From contig OY821521.1 of the NCBI GenBank assembly GCA_963682025.1, positions 194,713,026 to 194,777,025 of the forward strand: DNA of 64,000 nucleotides, given 5' to 3'. Origin of the DNA: Cordilura impudica (taxonomy: Eukaryota > Arthropoda > Insecta > Diptera > Scathophagidae). Numbering within the stretch: position 1 is the stretch's first letter; each line of letters starts with the position of its first letter. A program made the translations under genes and the position numbers. Shown here piece by piece: positions 1 through 11,794 of this stretch. The notes beneath the pieces are model-generated. The model did no database searches. It was not told the origin of the DNA and saw nothing but the letters and a program-made list of their open reading frames with translations.

Positions 1-99
1 GTTCCTTGGGCAAAGTTTCTTATTTCGATTCCTAGAATATGATTTCCCTTGTCACTTGAGCGATTTTTTTCCTCCCTACAAATCGAACCGCCCTAATGC

Positions 100-360
100 A
101 GATTTATCTATTATATTTAGAAAATTACCTTTTATAAAAAAAGATATTGCTTTTTTAGGAAAACGCCCCTTTTTAAGAAGATATTATCATAAAAGAAACG
201 GCACTTTTTTAAAAAATTACGTTTCCAGAAAATGTTTTTCCTAATAAATCCTTCTTAGGAAAAAGTAGTTTTTCTTAAATTAACTTGTAAAGAATAGTTA
301 AATTTGTAATAATTTTTTAAAGGTATTTTTTTAAAGAAAATGTTCTTTTAAGAATATCTA
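100..360 (+). repeat. degenerate 17-20 bp minisatellite, block M1
   Basis: Imperfect tandem copies of a unit close to TACTTTTTTAAGAAAA. The same unit forms larger blocks near 1.8, 6.9 and 8.0 kb on this strand and a long inverted block from 25.1 kb. An open frame across it (56-244) translates the repeat and is not a gene. Confidence 0.6.
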
Positions 361-1784
361 ATTTTCTCAATTTTCAGTTTATTCTGAGATGAGCCAACAC
401 ACAATCTTGAAAAAAAATAAATCTTATAAAAATCATTTTCGAATAGCTATCATTATACATATATATTTTTTTTAATTTAACATTTATTATAAAATATCTC
501 AATTTTCTATAGACAAGCCATCATGTACGACCTCCAAAATTTTTACATATGTTCTACTGATTTTCACAAATATTCTGCGAACTTAATACTGCGCCACACA
601 TAAATCATTTTCCTGCACTTAAACACTAATGCCTCTAATAATCACATTAACAAATTACTTAACAAAGGCGACCTTGTTCCTCAAAAAACAAACATTCATA
701 AATATACCCAACTCCACATTATGGCCTACGCCAATAAGATGCTAAGTACTGTCGCACGAAAATATACAAAACATATACAAACCAAATTGAGATATGTATG
801 TATGTGAATGTACTCGTATATGTACTCGTATATAACATTATTTATGAAGTAACCCTGAGAACGACAACACTCTCTAAAACACCAAAACATAAATTAGATT
901 TACGCTAAAGCTTTATGAGGCATATAGAAATTTATTGAACATTAATATAATATCAGCAGCTCTCAACAGAATTGAGGGTGAGAGCTATATAAAGAACAAT
1001 GAACGGAACGGATATTTAGGGTGCTCAAATTAGTGCGATATCGTAAGACGATTTTAAACTGTTAATTGTTAACCATGATCATGGTTTAGTGAAACCAATT
1101 ATTTAAGAAACCCTGCTTCATCACATAAGAAGTGTGTTATGGCTACAGGTTGATCATTTTCAAATATCATTACATACATGAAACTGAGTTTAGGCCAAAT
1201 TGAACAAGCTCTTTGCTAATACACATTCCATAATGTCTTCAGTCATTAAAAAAACCAGTACAAATAATTGTTTAACTCTGATATTGCATTTAACCTAAAT
1301 GCAAAATCCAAATTTTGTCATGAATTAATAATGATTGTGACTACATCACTTAATTTCTACAAAAAAAAAAAAAATAAAATGGAAAGAAAAAAGTTATTTA
1401 TTTTGTTCAACTAAGAACTTCATTCACTTTATAAGACTCTCACTTAAAGTTGACATAGAATTTAAAATTTATATGCATAATTATTTGGTTTGTCGTTCTC
1501 AACATAGATACGTATTTACTAATGAACAACAATTAGAATTCTATTATAATGAAATACTATCGGAATTTGTGGCCATATTATGGTTGGCTTATGACAAAAA
1601 CACAAAAAAAAAACTTAATATTCAAACACACTCTCTTCAGTTGAATTTCTAAACACCAAAGTTAACTTATAACACACTGAGATATCTATGTATTTATACA
1701 ATAATTTTCTAATGGTTTTTGCTAAATGCTTACTACGACATTGAAAAGTTTTAATCTGTTATTTGTATTTGCATAGTATTTTTG
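361..1784. other. AT-rich stretch without a recognisable gene
   Basis: No convincing coding frame or repeat family. It holds A-runs (1360-1375), a perfect 16-bp palindrome AACCATGATCATGGTT at 1071-1086, and a TATA-like CTATATAAAG near 984 with no gene attached. Confidence 0.5.
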
Positions 1785-2130
1785 TTTTAAAGAAAAAGCA
1801 AAAAGTAAATAGTTTCTTTCCAGAGGAATGAAATAGACAAATTTTTTGTAGCAATGTTTCCTTTAAGATTAGAAATTTCAAGCCTCATTAGCTAGAAAAA
1901 GAAAAATGGTCTTAAACGGAATCTTTTTTAAAAACATGTTTTTTAATTACCAGATCGTTTATGTGTGCTGAAATATTAATAAGCAATTACTAAATGATAA
2001 AATTTTATTTCGGTAGAAAATTTTTGTAAGAGAAGGATTTTTTTTAAGAAAAGGCATTTTTTAAGAAAAAGTACTTTTATCAAAAACCGAATTTTTTTAA
2101 GAAAAATTTTTTAAGCTATGGAAAATACTC
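1785..2130 (+). repeat. degenerate 17-20 bp minisatellite, block M2
   Basis: Runs of TTTTTTAAGAAAA-type units, most regular at 2030-2120, in the same orientation as M1. They end just before the reverse transcriptase relic. Confidence 0.55.
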
Positions 2131-2164
2131 CATTTGTCGTGCTGAATATAATACTCTAAATAAT

Positions 2165-3245
2165 TCATATTATTTAACTATTTGAAAAAAATGAAAAATA
2201 ATTTTATACGAAATCCGAATTCATTCTACAAATTTTTTACCTCTAAGAGAAAAACTAATGGCTACCCTGCTGTTATGAAATTCCTGCATAATAAATCCTG
2301 TGATGTTGCTATTGTATGCAATTTATTTGCTGATTTCTTCCCTACTACTTACTCCGATGCAACTTATATCTGCTCATATACACTGACTGCTACTCAAATG
2401 ATATCCAATTCTTCTCTTGCTGTAACTGTAGTTTTTAATGTATTGAAAAAACTTAAATTTTACTGCAACAGTGGTCCAGATGAAATTCCCTACTGCATTT
2501 TAAAAAAAATGTGCTGATGTTTTAGCTCTACCATTAACACTAATGTTTAGTATCTAAATTAAATACGGTTATTTTCCAAATATGTGGAAGAATTCATTCA
2601 ATATTAAACTATTCAAATCTGGTAACAAGGCTAATCTTACCCATTATCGTGGAATTGCAAAATTAAGTATTATAACTGAAATTTTTTAAAAAATTGTAAC
2701 GGATTTTCTGTGCCATCAAGTAAATACTTTAATTTCTCAATTCCACGATGGTTTCCAAAAAAAGATGCTCAACCTGTTACAATTTACTACAATTTTCAAT
2801 CGTGGTTTTCTTGAACGTAAACAAACAGATGCAATTTATATTGACTTCAGCAGGGCTGTTGATAAAGTCAATAATAAACTTCTTCTTAAGAAATTAGATT
2901 TCATGGGGTAAACTAATCTTAGCGCGAAGTGGGTATATCTTATTTAACCAATAAAACAGAGAGAATAGGTTTTAAAAATTTTACTTCAAGGTCGATAGAT
3001 GTAATGTCGGGAGTACCTCATGGCTGTCATCTTGGACTGCTTCTTTTTTTTTTTTTTTTTGCTTATAAAAGAACTTCAAAATGATGATCGTTTTTCAACC
3101 ATATTGAATACGAATGACGTCAAAATTTTATTCAGTTATAATCAAAATTCTGATAATGTTTTTCTAATAATATGAATTCATTTTGAATACGGTGTAATTA
3201 AAATTTAATGGAGCTGACCCTTAAAAAGTGTAAATATATGCGTTA
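2165..3245 (+). pseudogene. non-LTR retrotransposon reverse transcriptase relic (jockey/I/CR1-type)
   Basis: Decayed reverse transcriptase of a LINE-like element; a working copy would prime reverse transcription at the target site. Reading along the strand I see a linker-like NSFYKFFTSKR near 2218, SGPDEIP at 2470-2490, LFKSGNKANLTHYRG near 2610-2655, motif A as AIYIDFSRAVDKV at 2831-2869 with its first Asp kept, SGVPHGCHLG near 3010-3037, and motif C decayed to NTNDVKILFSYN near 3110 where YADD is expected. In-frame stops begin at 2515, and a T-run at 3042-3060 replaces coding sequence. The endonuclease and the 3' end are missing. Clade placement within the non-LTR group is uncertain; the reverse transcriptase identity is firm. 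Confidence 0.85.
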
Positions 3246-3489
3246 ACTATGGGCTAAGTGATTGTTGCCTCGATAAAGATAAAAGTTTTTACATCTTGGT
3301 ATTTCAACTTTAATAACACTAGCCAAGCAGGTTTTGGACTGGAGGCACCAAATATCTTTCCTAGGGTAATTTGGTGGGCTGAATTCGAATCTGTAATTAG
3401 TTTTTCTCTATCACGTCAGGTTTTCGAGATACAAAAAATGTTTATATTCGTTTTTTGCATAAAAAATCATTAGTTTATTTCAAAATCAA

Positions 3490-4350
3490 AAGTGAATGGC
3501 GTTATTTGAACGTCGTTTGTATTTTGTTGGTTTGGTTTCACGTATTAGAGTCCAGCCATAGTCTCCCAACACGATTTTGTCCCAAAAGCCTTGATAATTT
3601 CTTTAAATTTTCATTAAATCTTGGTGTGCACACTCCCCTTATTCGTCGCTCACCGCACCTAGGTTTTGTGGAAAAAAATCTAAATGCGAATGAAGAAAAT
3701 GCATTTTGAGTGACATTCGTGCACCTAGTTCGTGATAATTTTTCAATAATTCAGCAACAATTTGTCTGTAGTTTTCACTCTTATTGTTTCCAAGAAAACT
3801 GTCCACGATGCTCTTGAAAGGTTTTCAGGCTGCATATTCTATCTCCAATAAACATTGTGAAAAATTGTCATCATTCAATAGCTTCCTGATCTGGGGGCAA
3901 CAAATATGCCTTCTTTGATTTTAGCATATGAAATTTTAGGAACAACCGCTAACAAATATTTAAATGCTGCACCATCTTTAACTAGAGCCTTGACAAAGTT
4001 CTTAAAAAGGCCCAATTTTATGTGCAGCGGCGGAAGAAGAACGTCATTTGGATCAATTAATTTTTTTGTTTTCGTGGTGAATACTCAGTTCGTTTTGGCC
4101 ACTCTGTTCTGACGTAATGATGACATATAGCGCAACTATTCCATCGATAAAGGAACCAACAATATTTCGTGAAACCTCCTTGCATACACGTCAACAAATC
4201 AATGACCTGAAACAGATTAATTTACAGTTATTTACGATGGTCTATACTATATACACAAAGAAATTTAAAGCACACACCTTTAGGTCACCACAGATCTTCC
4301 ATTTATGATCGTTGTATTTGAGTAATATCAAAATTTTAGTCAATGATTCG
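3490..4350 (-). pseudogene. pseudogene of an uncharacterised multicopy arthropod family (PPLHIKLG)
   Basis: Reading the minus strand from 4350 gives SLTKILILLKYNDHKWKIC, CGDLKV (about 4276-4306), then, frameshifted, LQGGFTKYCWFLY, EWPKRTEYSPRKQKN, LIDPNDVLLPPLHIKLG (centred on 4011-4045), FKNFVKALVKDGAAFKYL, a run ending in YQGFWDK near 3580-3600, and finally KRRSNNAIHF followed by a stop. The order and spacing match a large family of hypothetical arthropod proteins that I recall as multicopy and of unknown function, with CGDLKV, QGGYTK, LPPLHIKLG and ERFHQD-type motifs. There are several frameshifts and stops, and the N-terminal part is absent. Family membership rests on remembered motifs. 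Function is unknown, and a transposon-linked origin is only a guess. Confidence 0.7.
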
Positions 4351-4354
4351 TAAT

Positions 4355-4957
4355 TATACCCTATACCACTATGTGGTTTGGGTATAATGACTTTGTGCTG
4401 ATGTTTGTAACAACCAAAAATACTTGACCTACACCCATCTTTAATTATACCGATCGAATCAGAATCATTATCTGATTCGATTTAACGATGTCCGTTCGTC
4501 CGTCCGTCCGGCTGTGTGTCCATGTAAAGCTTGTAATCAAACTGCAGGTCGCAAATATGAATATATTTTGACGAAATTTGGTATTTGATCCTTTATCGGC
4601 CACGCTATTGAAATTGGTGAGAATCGGTCCATGTTCAGACCTAGCCCCCATACAAATGACCCCTATGAAATCAACACATATTGCCATAAGATCCAAATTA
4701 TCATACAACTCTTAGTCAAATTGGGTTTATATGTATAATATATTACATCCATTAATCAGTAGTCCAAAAATGATCCCTATTGGACAACTCTTAGTCATAG
4801 GCCCCATATAGAGCTGCTTCCCGATCTTCACTTAAATCTATCAAAAAACAAAAATATTGCACTGATTCTTCTCAAATTTTGTTTGTATATATTTTTGCAA
4901 AAACAAGAGACTTCACCAAACATGGTCAGGATCGGTCCATTTTTGGGCCTAGCGAAA
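4355..4957 (-). mobile_element. DINE-1/mini-me-like element, family DINE-A, 5'-truncated
   Basis: Non-autonomous repeat present about a dozen times here. Full copies are ~740-810 bp. They open with a perfect palindrome, TAGTCGGTCTAGACCGACTA, followed by ACGATACCCTATACCATG. They carry a GGAC/GTCC microsatellite near the 3' side and close with a hairpin, ACCACATAGTGGTATAGGGT. This copy has the closing hairpin (4355-4385) and the GTCC run (4490-4510) but stops at 4957 before the opening palindrome. The architecture recalls the dipteran mini-me/DINE-1 elements, which are Helentron-related by published classification. The assignment is by structure, not by alignment. Confidence 0.75.
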
Positions 4958-5385
4958 CCAAAATAATGTAAATATGCATATTTTAATGATTCTGATATTG
5001 CATATTCTTTTTTTTTTAACCAAATATTCACCACGCACAAAGCAAAACTAGCTTGAATCAGTAACACACGATCTCCCTGACATGCTTAAACGCTACCATT
5101 TTGAAGATTTAGAATGAATGTGGGCTTCTCTCAAATTAATAATTGTGAAACTGTAGTGTCAGTATTGACTGTTTTACAGTATTGCCAGCATGCGATACAA
5201 AATGAACAAGGCGTGATAGCCCAATTTTTATGTCAGATTCGAATTCAGCGCACAGATTAGTTAAAACACACGCTTCGTTTCTACAGTCAATTATTTTTTT
5301 TTTTTTAAGTTGTAGACCAGTGTAATCTAACCCATAAACACAAAGTTTTTATTAAAACTCTTTCTTTATTTATGCATATGAGTTT
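4958..5385. other. no identified feature
   Basis: Slightly less AT-rich than its surroundings. I see no coding frame, inverted repeat or known repeat family. The last ~60 bp share a flank with the repeat that follows, also found inverted at about 46.60-46.64 kb. Confidence 0.4.
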
Positions 5386-5735
5386 TGAATTACTCCGTGA
5401 CTGTGCGTGACTATTTTAAAATTAATCTCTGGTCACAACAAGTCTATGCACCAAGTTTCAGATTGATTGGATGAGGGGAAACGGGATCTAAATCACTCCG
5501 TGACTGTGCGTGAATATGCGTGACTGTATGTGACTATCTTAAAACTAATCTTTGGCCAATGCAAGCCTATGGATAAGGTTTCAGATCGATCGGATGAGGG
5601 GAAGTGAGGTTTTATTCTCTCCGTGTCTATGCGTGATTATGTCAAAGTTAATCTTTTTTTACAGCCAGTCTATCAGCCAAGTTTCAGATCGATTGAATAA
5701 GGGTAAAAGGGTTTTAAATCACTGTGCGTGACTAT
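5386..5735 (+). repeat. ~118-bp tandem repeat with GTGACTGTGCGTGACTA subrepeat, block R1
   Basis: About four diverged units. Each has a CTCCGTGACTGTGCGTGAC block, then a segment reading TTAATCTTT, CAAGTCTAT and GTTTCAGATCGATCGGATG. The same family occurs in reverse orientation with about six units at 45.95-46.60 kb. No coding potential. Confidence 0.75.
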
Positions 5736-6289
5736 TCACGCCTCCAAAATTTTTCGTTATTATTGCCAAAAAAAAATTTCTTCGAAATTGGCAACGTAAT
5801 ATTTTTCAAATCACTATGAATATGTAGATTTTAATTTATTTTATTAGAATAAGTTCATTCAACCACTTAAATTAAGTAATATAAAAGTGTTTCATAATTT
5901 AAATTATTTTGGAATTTGATTTATTAGAGGTTTGTGGTTTTTTCAAGGTTTGTTTGTGGTTAGTTTAATTGAATTTGAACAATATTCAGCATAAAATTAA
6001 AATTGATTTGTTTGTGTTATAAAATATTATAGTTCATATTATATATTATAGGTCTGGTGTTGTAGTTAATTTCTTATTAAACCAAAAGAGAATTTCATTG
6101 AAAACTGGAAGTCAAAGTGGAGTGTGAGTTTCATGTGAGTAGTTGTTAGCATACAAATAATTAATTTGAGCTCCAAATATTTAATATAATTTTATTTTTT
6201 TTTTAATAAAAATTTAAAAAAAAAAATACTATGTACATATGTATGATTTTGAAAAATAATGTAGTCCAAGTGACGTTGCTTAAATTTAG
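5736..6289. other. AT-rich, no identified feature
   Basis: Long A and T runs, and no open frame or repeat family that I can support. Confidence 0.4.
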
Positions 6290-6600
6290 TAGAAAGTAGC
6301 GAATGCACAGAAACTGCAACAGTCTTAGCCACATTCAAAATAGATTTTACCAGGCATTAAAGGAGAAATTTGTCCGTTATTTAGATTTATCAAAAAAGAT
6401 GCAATTCAAAAGTACGCTGCGGGTATCCAGGATGCTGCTCTGATCACCGCGGCATTGCCACCGAAACAAGTGACCGCAGTAGTATTTATTATCTTCTGCA
6501 CTCAGAATCATCATATCCGATTTGAGAGCATCAATGAAGCCAGATGTTCAGGCTATTCTATTTCAAAAGTCAAATGCAGAGTTATTTCTTGAAGTTTTGT
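6290..6600 (+). other. island of higher GC with short open frames, unidentified
   Basis: One forward frame reads HIQNRFYQALKEKFVRYLDL and another reads DAIQKYAAGIQDAALITAAL; they overlap around 6390-6450. Neither matches a family I know, and neither has a plausible start. It may be a decayed exon or transposon piece. The evidence is only the compositional contrast and the lack of stops. Confidence 0.2.
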
Positions 6601-6689
6601 TATTTTATTTGAAGTTTTCTTATTTTAAGTTTCCGATCTTATAGTATTTCGTTTATTATTAAAAGAATTAATAAAAATAATTAAAATAT

Positions 6690-6880
6690 TAAAAAAAAAA
6701 ATGTTATATTGATTCACTGGCATCAATTACCCACGATATAATTATCACTGTTTTTATATATATGTCTATACACATTTAGCATCCGAGTCAGATTTGGAGT
6801 CGGGCCTTCAACATTTCAGCGGATGGAGTCGGAGTCGGAGTTAGAATATTTTTTTGACGACTCCACTGCCCTGACTTTAA
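6690..6880 (+). repeat. segment with GGAGTC motifs, duplicated at 7.9 kb
   Basis: Shares TGTTATATTGATTCAC, CATTTAGCATC and GATTTGGARTCGG-type sequence with 7890-8030, in the same order and orientation. Each copy sits directly upstream of a minisatellite block, so a unit of this segment plus minisatellite seems to have been duplicated. Confidence 0.6.
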
Positions 6881-6884
6881 AAAA

Positions 6885-7520
6885 ATTTAGTTTTTAAGAA
6901 AAGGTCTCTTATTAAGAAAAAGTACTTTTTTTTAGAAAATTGACTTTTATGAACATGTTCTTTATTAAGAAAATGTATTTTTTCAAGAAAAAGTACTTAT
7001 TTAAGAAAAGATTATTTTTTAAGATTTTAAAAGATTATTTTTTAGTTTTTTTTAGTCTTTAAGAAGAGGTATATTTTTAAGAAAAACGACCTTTTCAAGC
7101 AAATCTTTTTTGAGAAAATGTAATTTTTTAGAAAAGATACTTTTATATGAAATAGTACTTTTCCAGAAAATTTATATTTTTATATTTTTATTTTTTAAGG
7201 AAATATTCTTTTTTAAGAAAAGGGGCGTTTTAAAGGTAGTTTTTTGAGAAAATTTACTTTTTTTCAGAAAAGAGACTTTCTCAGGAAAAGGTACTGTTTT
7301 AAGAAAACGTACTTTTTTAAGAAAATATACTTTTTGAAGAAAAAGTACTTTTAAAGAAAAAAGTACTTATTTAAGAAAAAGCATTTTTATCAGAAAACAA
7401 GCGTTTTTGCAGAAGACATTTTTTAAAGAAAAAGTACCATTTTTAAGAGAAAGTACCTTTTCAACAAATTTACTTTTTTAACAAAATGTATTTTTTTTAT
7501 CAGAAAAGGAATTTTATTAA
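6885..7520 (+). repeat. 17-20 bp minisatellite, block M3
   Basis: More than 25 diverged units of the TTTTTTAAGAAAAAGTAC type. HelA is inserted at its downstream edge. Confidence 0.75.
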
Positions 7521-7523
7521 ATA

Positions 7524-7879
7524 CTAGCAGATTCCAGCCCTCGAAATTCGAATGCAAATTATAGGAAATTTTTTTTTTTTCATTAAATAAAGACCCTAAA
7601 GATATGGTAATCAATTATAGCCAATACGCAAATAAACACAAAAAACACATTAACAAATTTAATAAACACACACATAGCATTGTATGATTTTATGCATGTG
7701 TTAGTAGCAACTTTAAATGCAATTTACTCAAAATAAAGGAAAAATTTGAAAATCTGTAAATCTGCAAAACGGCTAAAACGAAATACCTTTCAAATAATAT
7801 ACGTTTGGTCAAAATCGGGACAAAAAGGTTGAACAAAACATGGGTCAAAAGAAATCGCCTAGCCTATTAATATTATAGA
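7524..7879 (-). mobile_element. non-autonomous Helitron HelA, short copy
   Basis: Read on the minus strand, the element starts TCTATAATATTAATAGGCTA and ends with a palindromic stem CTCGAAATTCGAG about 15 bases before GCTAG. It lies between A and T. TC at the 5' end, a hairpin plus CTAG at the 3' end and an A/T target are the defining Helitron features. It has no Rep or helicase coding capacity. Other copies lie at 10.5, 15.4, 17.1, 28.8, 43.7 and 55.3-57.2 kb. Confidence 0.8.
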
Positions 7880-7885
7880 TAATTG

Positions 7886-8030
7886 AAATATTTCAAAAAA
7901 TAAATGTTATATTGATTCACAACATAATTATTACAGTTTTTATAAATATGTGTATATACATTTAGCATCGGAATCAGATTTGGAATCGGACCTTAAGCAT
8001 TTCTGCGGAGTCGGAGCTGGAACTTTTTTT
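7886..8030 (+). repeat. second copy of the GGAGTC segment
   Basis: Direct repeat of 6690-6880, shortened in the middle. It is followed by minisatellite block M4 just as the first copy is followed by M3. Confidence 0.6.
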
Positions 8031-8810
8031 AAGAAAAGGTCACTTTTTAAGAAAAAGTAATTTTTTTTTTTGAAAATTAACTTTTAAGAACATGTTCTTT
8101 TTAAGAAAATTTACTTTTTTCAAGAAAAAAATACTTTTTAAGAAAAGGTTATTATTTAACAATAGGTAGTTTTTTAATATAAAGCTACCTTTTAAGGAAA
8201 AAGTATTGTTTTTAAGAAAAGCGGCCTATTGAAGGAAATTTACTTTTTTAAAGAGAACTTACTTTTCTAAGAAAACGTATTTTTTTAAGAAAACGCCATT
8301 TTTAAGAAAATATATTTTTAGCTGAAATAGGCCTTTCTCCAGAAAATCTCTTTTTTAAGAAAAGCAGCTTTTATAAGAAAAGGGATATTCTCAAGGTAGT
8401 TCTTTGAGAAAATGTGCTTTTTCCAGAAAGGAGGGTTTCTCAGGAAAAGGTACTTTATTGAGAAAATGTACTTTTTTAAGAAAATTAATTAAAACAAAAG
8501 TACTTTTTAGGAAAATATACTTTTTAAAAGATACTTTTTTAATAAAAAGTACCTTTTTTAAGAAAAAGTACTTTTAACAGAAGAGGAATTTTTTCAGAAG
8601 GCACTTTAAAAAAAAAAAGTTGCTTTTGTAAGAAAAGGTACTTTTTTAAGTCAATGTCCTATTTTAGAAAAATTAGTTTTTTATGAAAATTTACTTTTTC
8701 TAAGAAAATGTACTTTTTAAGAAAAGTTACTTTCTTAAGAAAAAGTACTTTTTTAAGAAATGGAACTTGTTCAAGGATAAGTAATTTTTTCAGAAAAAAA
8801 GATATGCACT
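8031..8810 (+). repeat. 17-20 bp minisatellite, block M4
   Basis: About 40 diverged TTTTTTAAGAAAA units in the same orientation as M3. Confidence 0.75.
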
Positions 8811-8847
8811 TACGAAAAAGTTAAATGAACTCAATTCAGATATTGAC

Positions 8848-9583
8848 AAGTAAGAAAATTATAGCTGGGATAGACCGACTATACGATACGCTATACCATG
8901 CATTTAGAGACCTAACTCTTAGGTACAACGAATTAGATATATAAAATAAGCATAAACCAAATTTGAGTGGCATTGTAATTAACTTTTCTGCTTTCGGATA
9001 TGAAAAGTTTCATATTGGATACAATATTTATATGGGGACTAGGTTAAAAAATGGACGAAATTCTGACAAACCAAATTTGAGGAATATCTGTGCAATATTT
9101 TTATTTCTTGATAGATCTAAGTGAAGATCGGGAAGCAATGGGGGCTACGACTAAGAATTGTCATATACGGTTAATATTTTGACTACTGATAAATCGATGT
9201 AATAAGCTTACACGAAGCCAATATGGCCGAGACCTATATGATAATTTGGATATTATGGCGATCTCATGGGGGTCATTTGTATGGGGACTAGGTCTGAACA
9301 TGAACCGATTTTCACCAATTTCAATAAGTCTCATTCTAAGGCAAACAAACTAAACTTAATTTCATCAAAATATATTCATATTTGCGACCTGTAGCTTGAT
9401 TAAAAAGTTTTCATGGACACACAGACGGACGGATGGTCATAGATATATCAACTCAAAAAGTGATTCTGAATCGATTGGTATAATAAAAAATGGATCTAGG
9501 TCAAATTCTTTTGGTAGTTACAAACACCAGCTTAAAGTCACTATACCCTGACCACATAGTACTAAGTGGTATAGGGTATAAAA
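8848..9583 (+). mobile_element. DINE-A element, near full length
   Basis: Opens with a damaged GACCGACTATACGATAC palindrome and closes with ACTAAGTGGTATAGGGTATA. The microsatellite is short (about 9420-9440). It is among the more diverged copies. Confidence 0.8.
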
Positions 9584-9654
9584 ATATGCAAGATCACGTA
9601 GTCGAAGGAAAACAAGCAAAATTATGCGCCTACTAATTGGAGCCACTTTATCCG

Positions 9655-10360
9655 AATTTTATTGATTCAAATAAAAGATTTTTCAAAAATATCAATAAAT
9701 GAGAATTTTCTTGAACATATGCAAAACCAGGAATTTAAAACAAAATATGCAAAAATATGCATGAACAAATCGATACAATTTTTTGTATATTTACTGTTTC
9801 AGGGATACTTTTTGGAAAAAAAAATCCAAAAATTAGCATTTTTATGAAAACGTTAAATTTAAACAAAATATACAAAAATATGCTACTACAAATCGGTGCC
9901 CGTTTATTGAAAATTTATCAAATCAATTATATATACATATGAAATAAGTTAAATAAAGCCACATTTTGATCACAGTTTGCAAAAACGCACATTTAAAGCA
10001 AAATATGCATTCAGTTTTGTGTAAATTAATTGATTCGAATAGATATTTATGAAAAAGTTCACTATATGAGCTTTTTGATGAAAGTGGGGAAAACAACACG
10101 TAATTAAATTAAAATATGCCAAAATACGCAACTAAGAATCAAAGCCCTTATCTTGCAAATTTATCGATTTGAATACATTTTTATGAAATAGTTCAATGAA
10201 ATATGAAAAAAAATGAACTAAAAAATTGATGTCATTTTATAGTAAATTCACTGATTTGAATAAATAGATATTTATGAAAAAATGTTTAATTAATTAGCAT
10301 TCTGATGAAAATGTCCAAAAACACACAACAACTTAACAAATTAATTCAGGTGCATCTATA
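9655..10360 (+). repeat. degenerate ~130-160 bp tandem repeat (AAAATATGC type)
   Basis: About four diverged units containing AAAATATGCAAAAATATGC, an AATCGATGC-like block, a TTTATYGATTYGAATA block and TTTATGAAAAAGTT. A further partial unit lies at 10805-10960. The short open frames inside are repeat translations. Confidence 0.55.
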
Positions 10361-10540
10361 TAATAATACGTGAAGGAAAATTTTTTCATCCCTTTTGAAG
10401 CATAATGGCATGGGGGAGTGGGAGTATGAAAATTGGAATAGTTATAGTTCATATGGAGGAGAAGTGCAGAATTTTAAAATGTATGTATAATAAGTGTCAA
10501 AATATATATTAAATTAAATAAAATAAAATATTTGCAATAA

Positions 10541-10790
10541 ATAAGTTTATAAGAGCCTGAAGGTATGCTAATCAACAATTCACAATTCATCGAATTTCAT
10601 TATAATTGTATATCACACGTCCGGTGTTGTATTGTGAATTGCCTAAAATTGATTAGCATATCTTTATGCTCTTATAAAATTATAATTTATGGTAAATTAT
10701 ATATATAGATAAGAAAAATATTGAAAGAAAAAATTAAAAAAACAATTTCCAAGAATTTTCACTCGAAGTTCGAGTGCTGGCTTATGCTAG
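10541..10790 (+). mobile_element. HelA-derived fragment with internal inverted repeat
   Basis: The 3' end keeps the stem CACTCGAAGTTCGAGTG and terminal GCTAG followed by T, as in HelA. Upstream, 10549-10588 and 10632-10676 are inverted copies of one HelA segment (TATGCTAATCAA against TTGATTAGCATA), forming a potential hairpin. Confidence 0.65.
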
Positions 10791-10804
10791 TATTTTTTAA
10801 AGGG

Positions 10805-10960
10805 TTTATTAAATGCATGTATTATGAAAATATGCAAAAACTAACATTTAAATATAGTTGTGGATACATAAGCAACCAAAAATCGATGCGAGTTTATTAT
10901 AAATTCATTGAGTCGTATAGATATTTAGCTCATAACTTATACAAACATGCATTTCCATGG
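10805..10960 (+). repeat. partial unit of the AAAATATGC repeat
   Basis: Contains GAAAATATGCAAAAACTA, AAAAATCGATGCGA and a GTATAGATATTTA block, matching 9655-10360. Confidence 0.5.
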
Positions 10961-11790
10961 AAGCCGTTGCTCTAGTTTTTTTTTTTTTAGAAATATTCAT
11001 AAAAATCAGGAAAATTATTTAAAGAAAATTTTAATTTTCTTCGCTCACAAATTGTGAAGGCTGATATTTAATACCTAATGAGGAGGAATATGTTCAATAG
11101 CCGTATAATGAGGCTTCATTTACATACAATAAGAATTTAATTAAATCATTAGCAAACTTTTAATTTTGTGGTTTTGTATTACAGGTAAAATTAGTGTGAA
11201 CCGTATTTTCAATACAAAATTCACAAATTCTATATTCTAATTCTAGATTATGAAACAGATTAACTTCGAGTAAGTTTCTTGAGAAATTCCATCTTAATTA
11301 CAAAACATGACTGCTTTAATTATATAAAAAAGCCAAAAACACATTTTTCGGGCCACGCTCTCAAGCATATATGTATGTATGCATGTTTTGTGATAAATAA
11401 AATTATGATTTAAATTTTTAATACTTCTAGTGGAAAGCGTTCAATATAAAATACATAAAGTTTAATGATTTTGTGGTTAATTATAATCAAAATAAACAGT
11501 TGCCTTGAAAACCCATCATTATAATTTTCTGTTTAAATTTTTCCCAGTAAACAAAAACATTTAGTCTGTTAGTCTTGCATTTATTAAAAAAAAAAAGTAT
11601 GTAAAAAAATTTATAGGTTGCCATTTGATGATGAGGAAAATGATTTGTAAAGCTTCCTTTAAATTTGTAAAAAAAAATGTTTATGTCTTCTGCATCATTA
11701 TTATGTTTCTGCAGTGGAAATTTTTTTTCGTCAATAAAATTTAATTGAACTTCAACAAAATGAAAAATTAAAAAATTTACAAATGACATG
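10961..11790. other. AT-rich, no identified feature
   Basis: No repeat family or coding signal recognised. The 100-residue minus-strand frame at 11487-11789 is low complexity and matches nothing I know. Confidence 0.4.
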
Positions 11791-11794
11791 GGAG

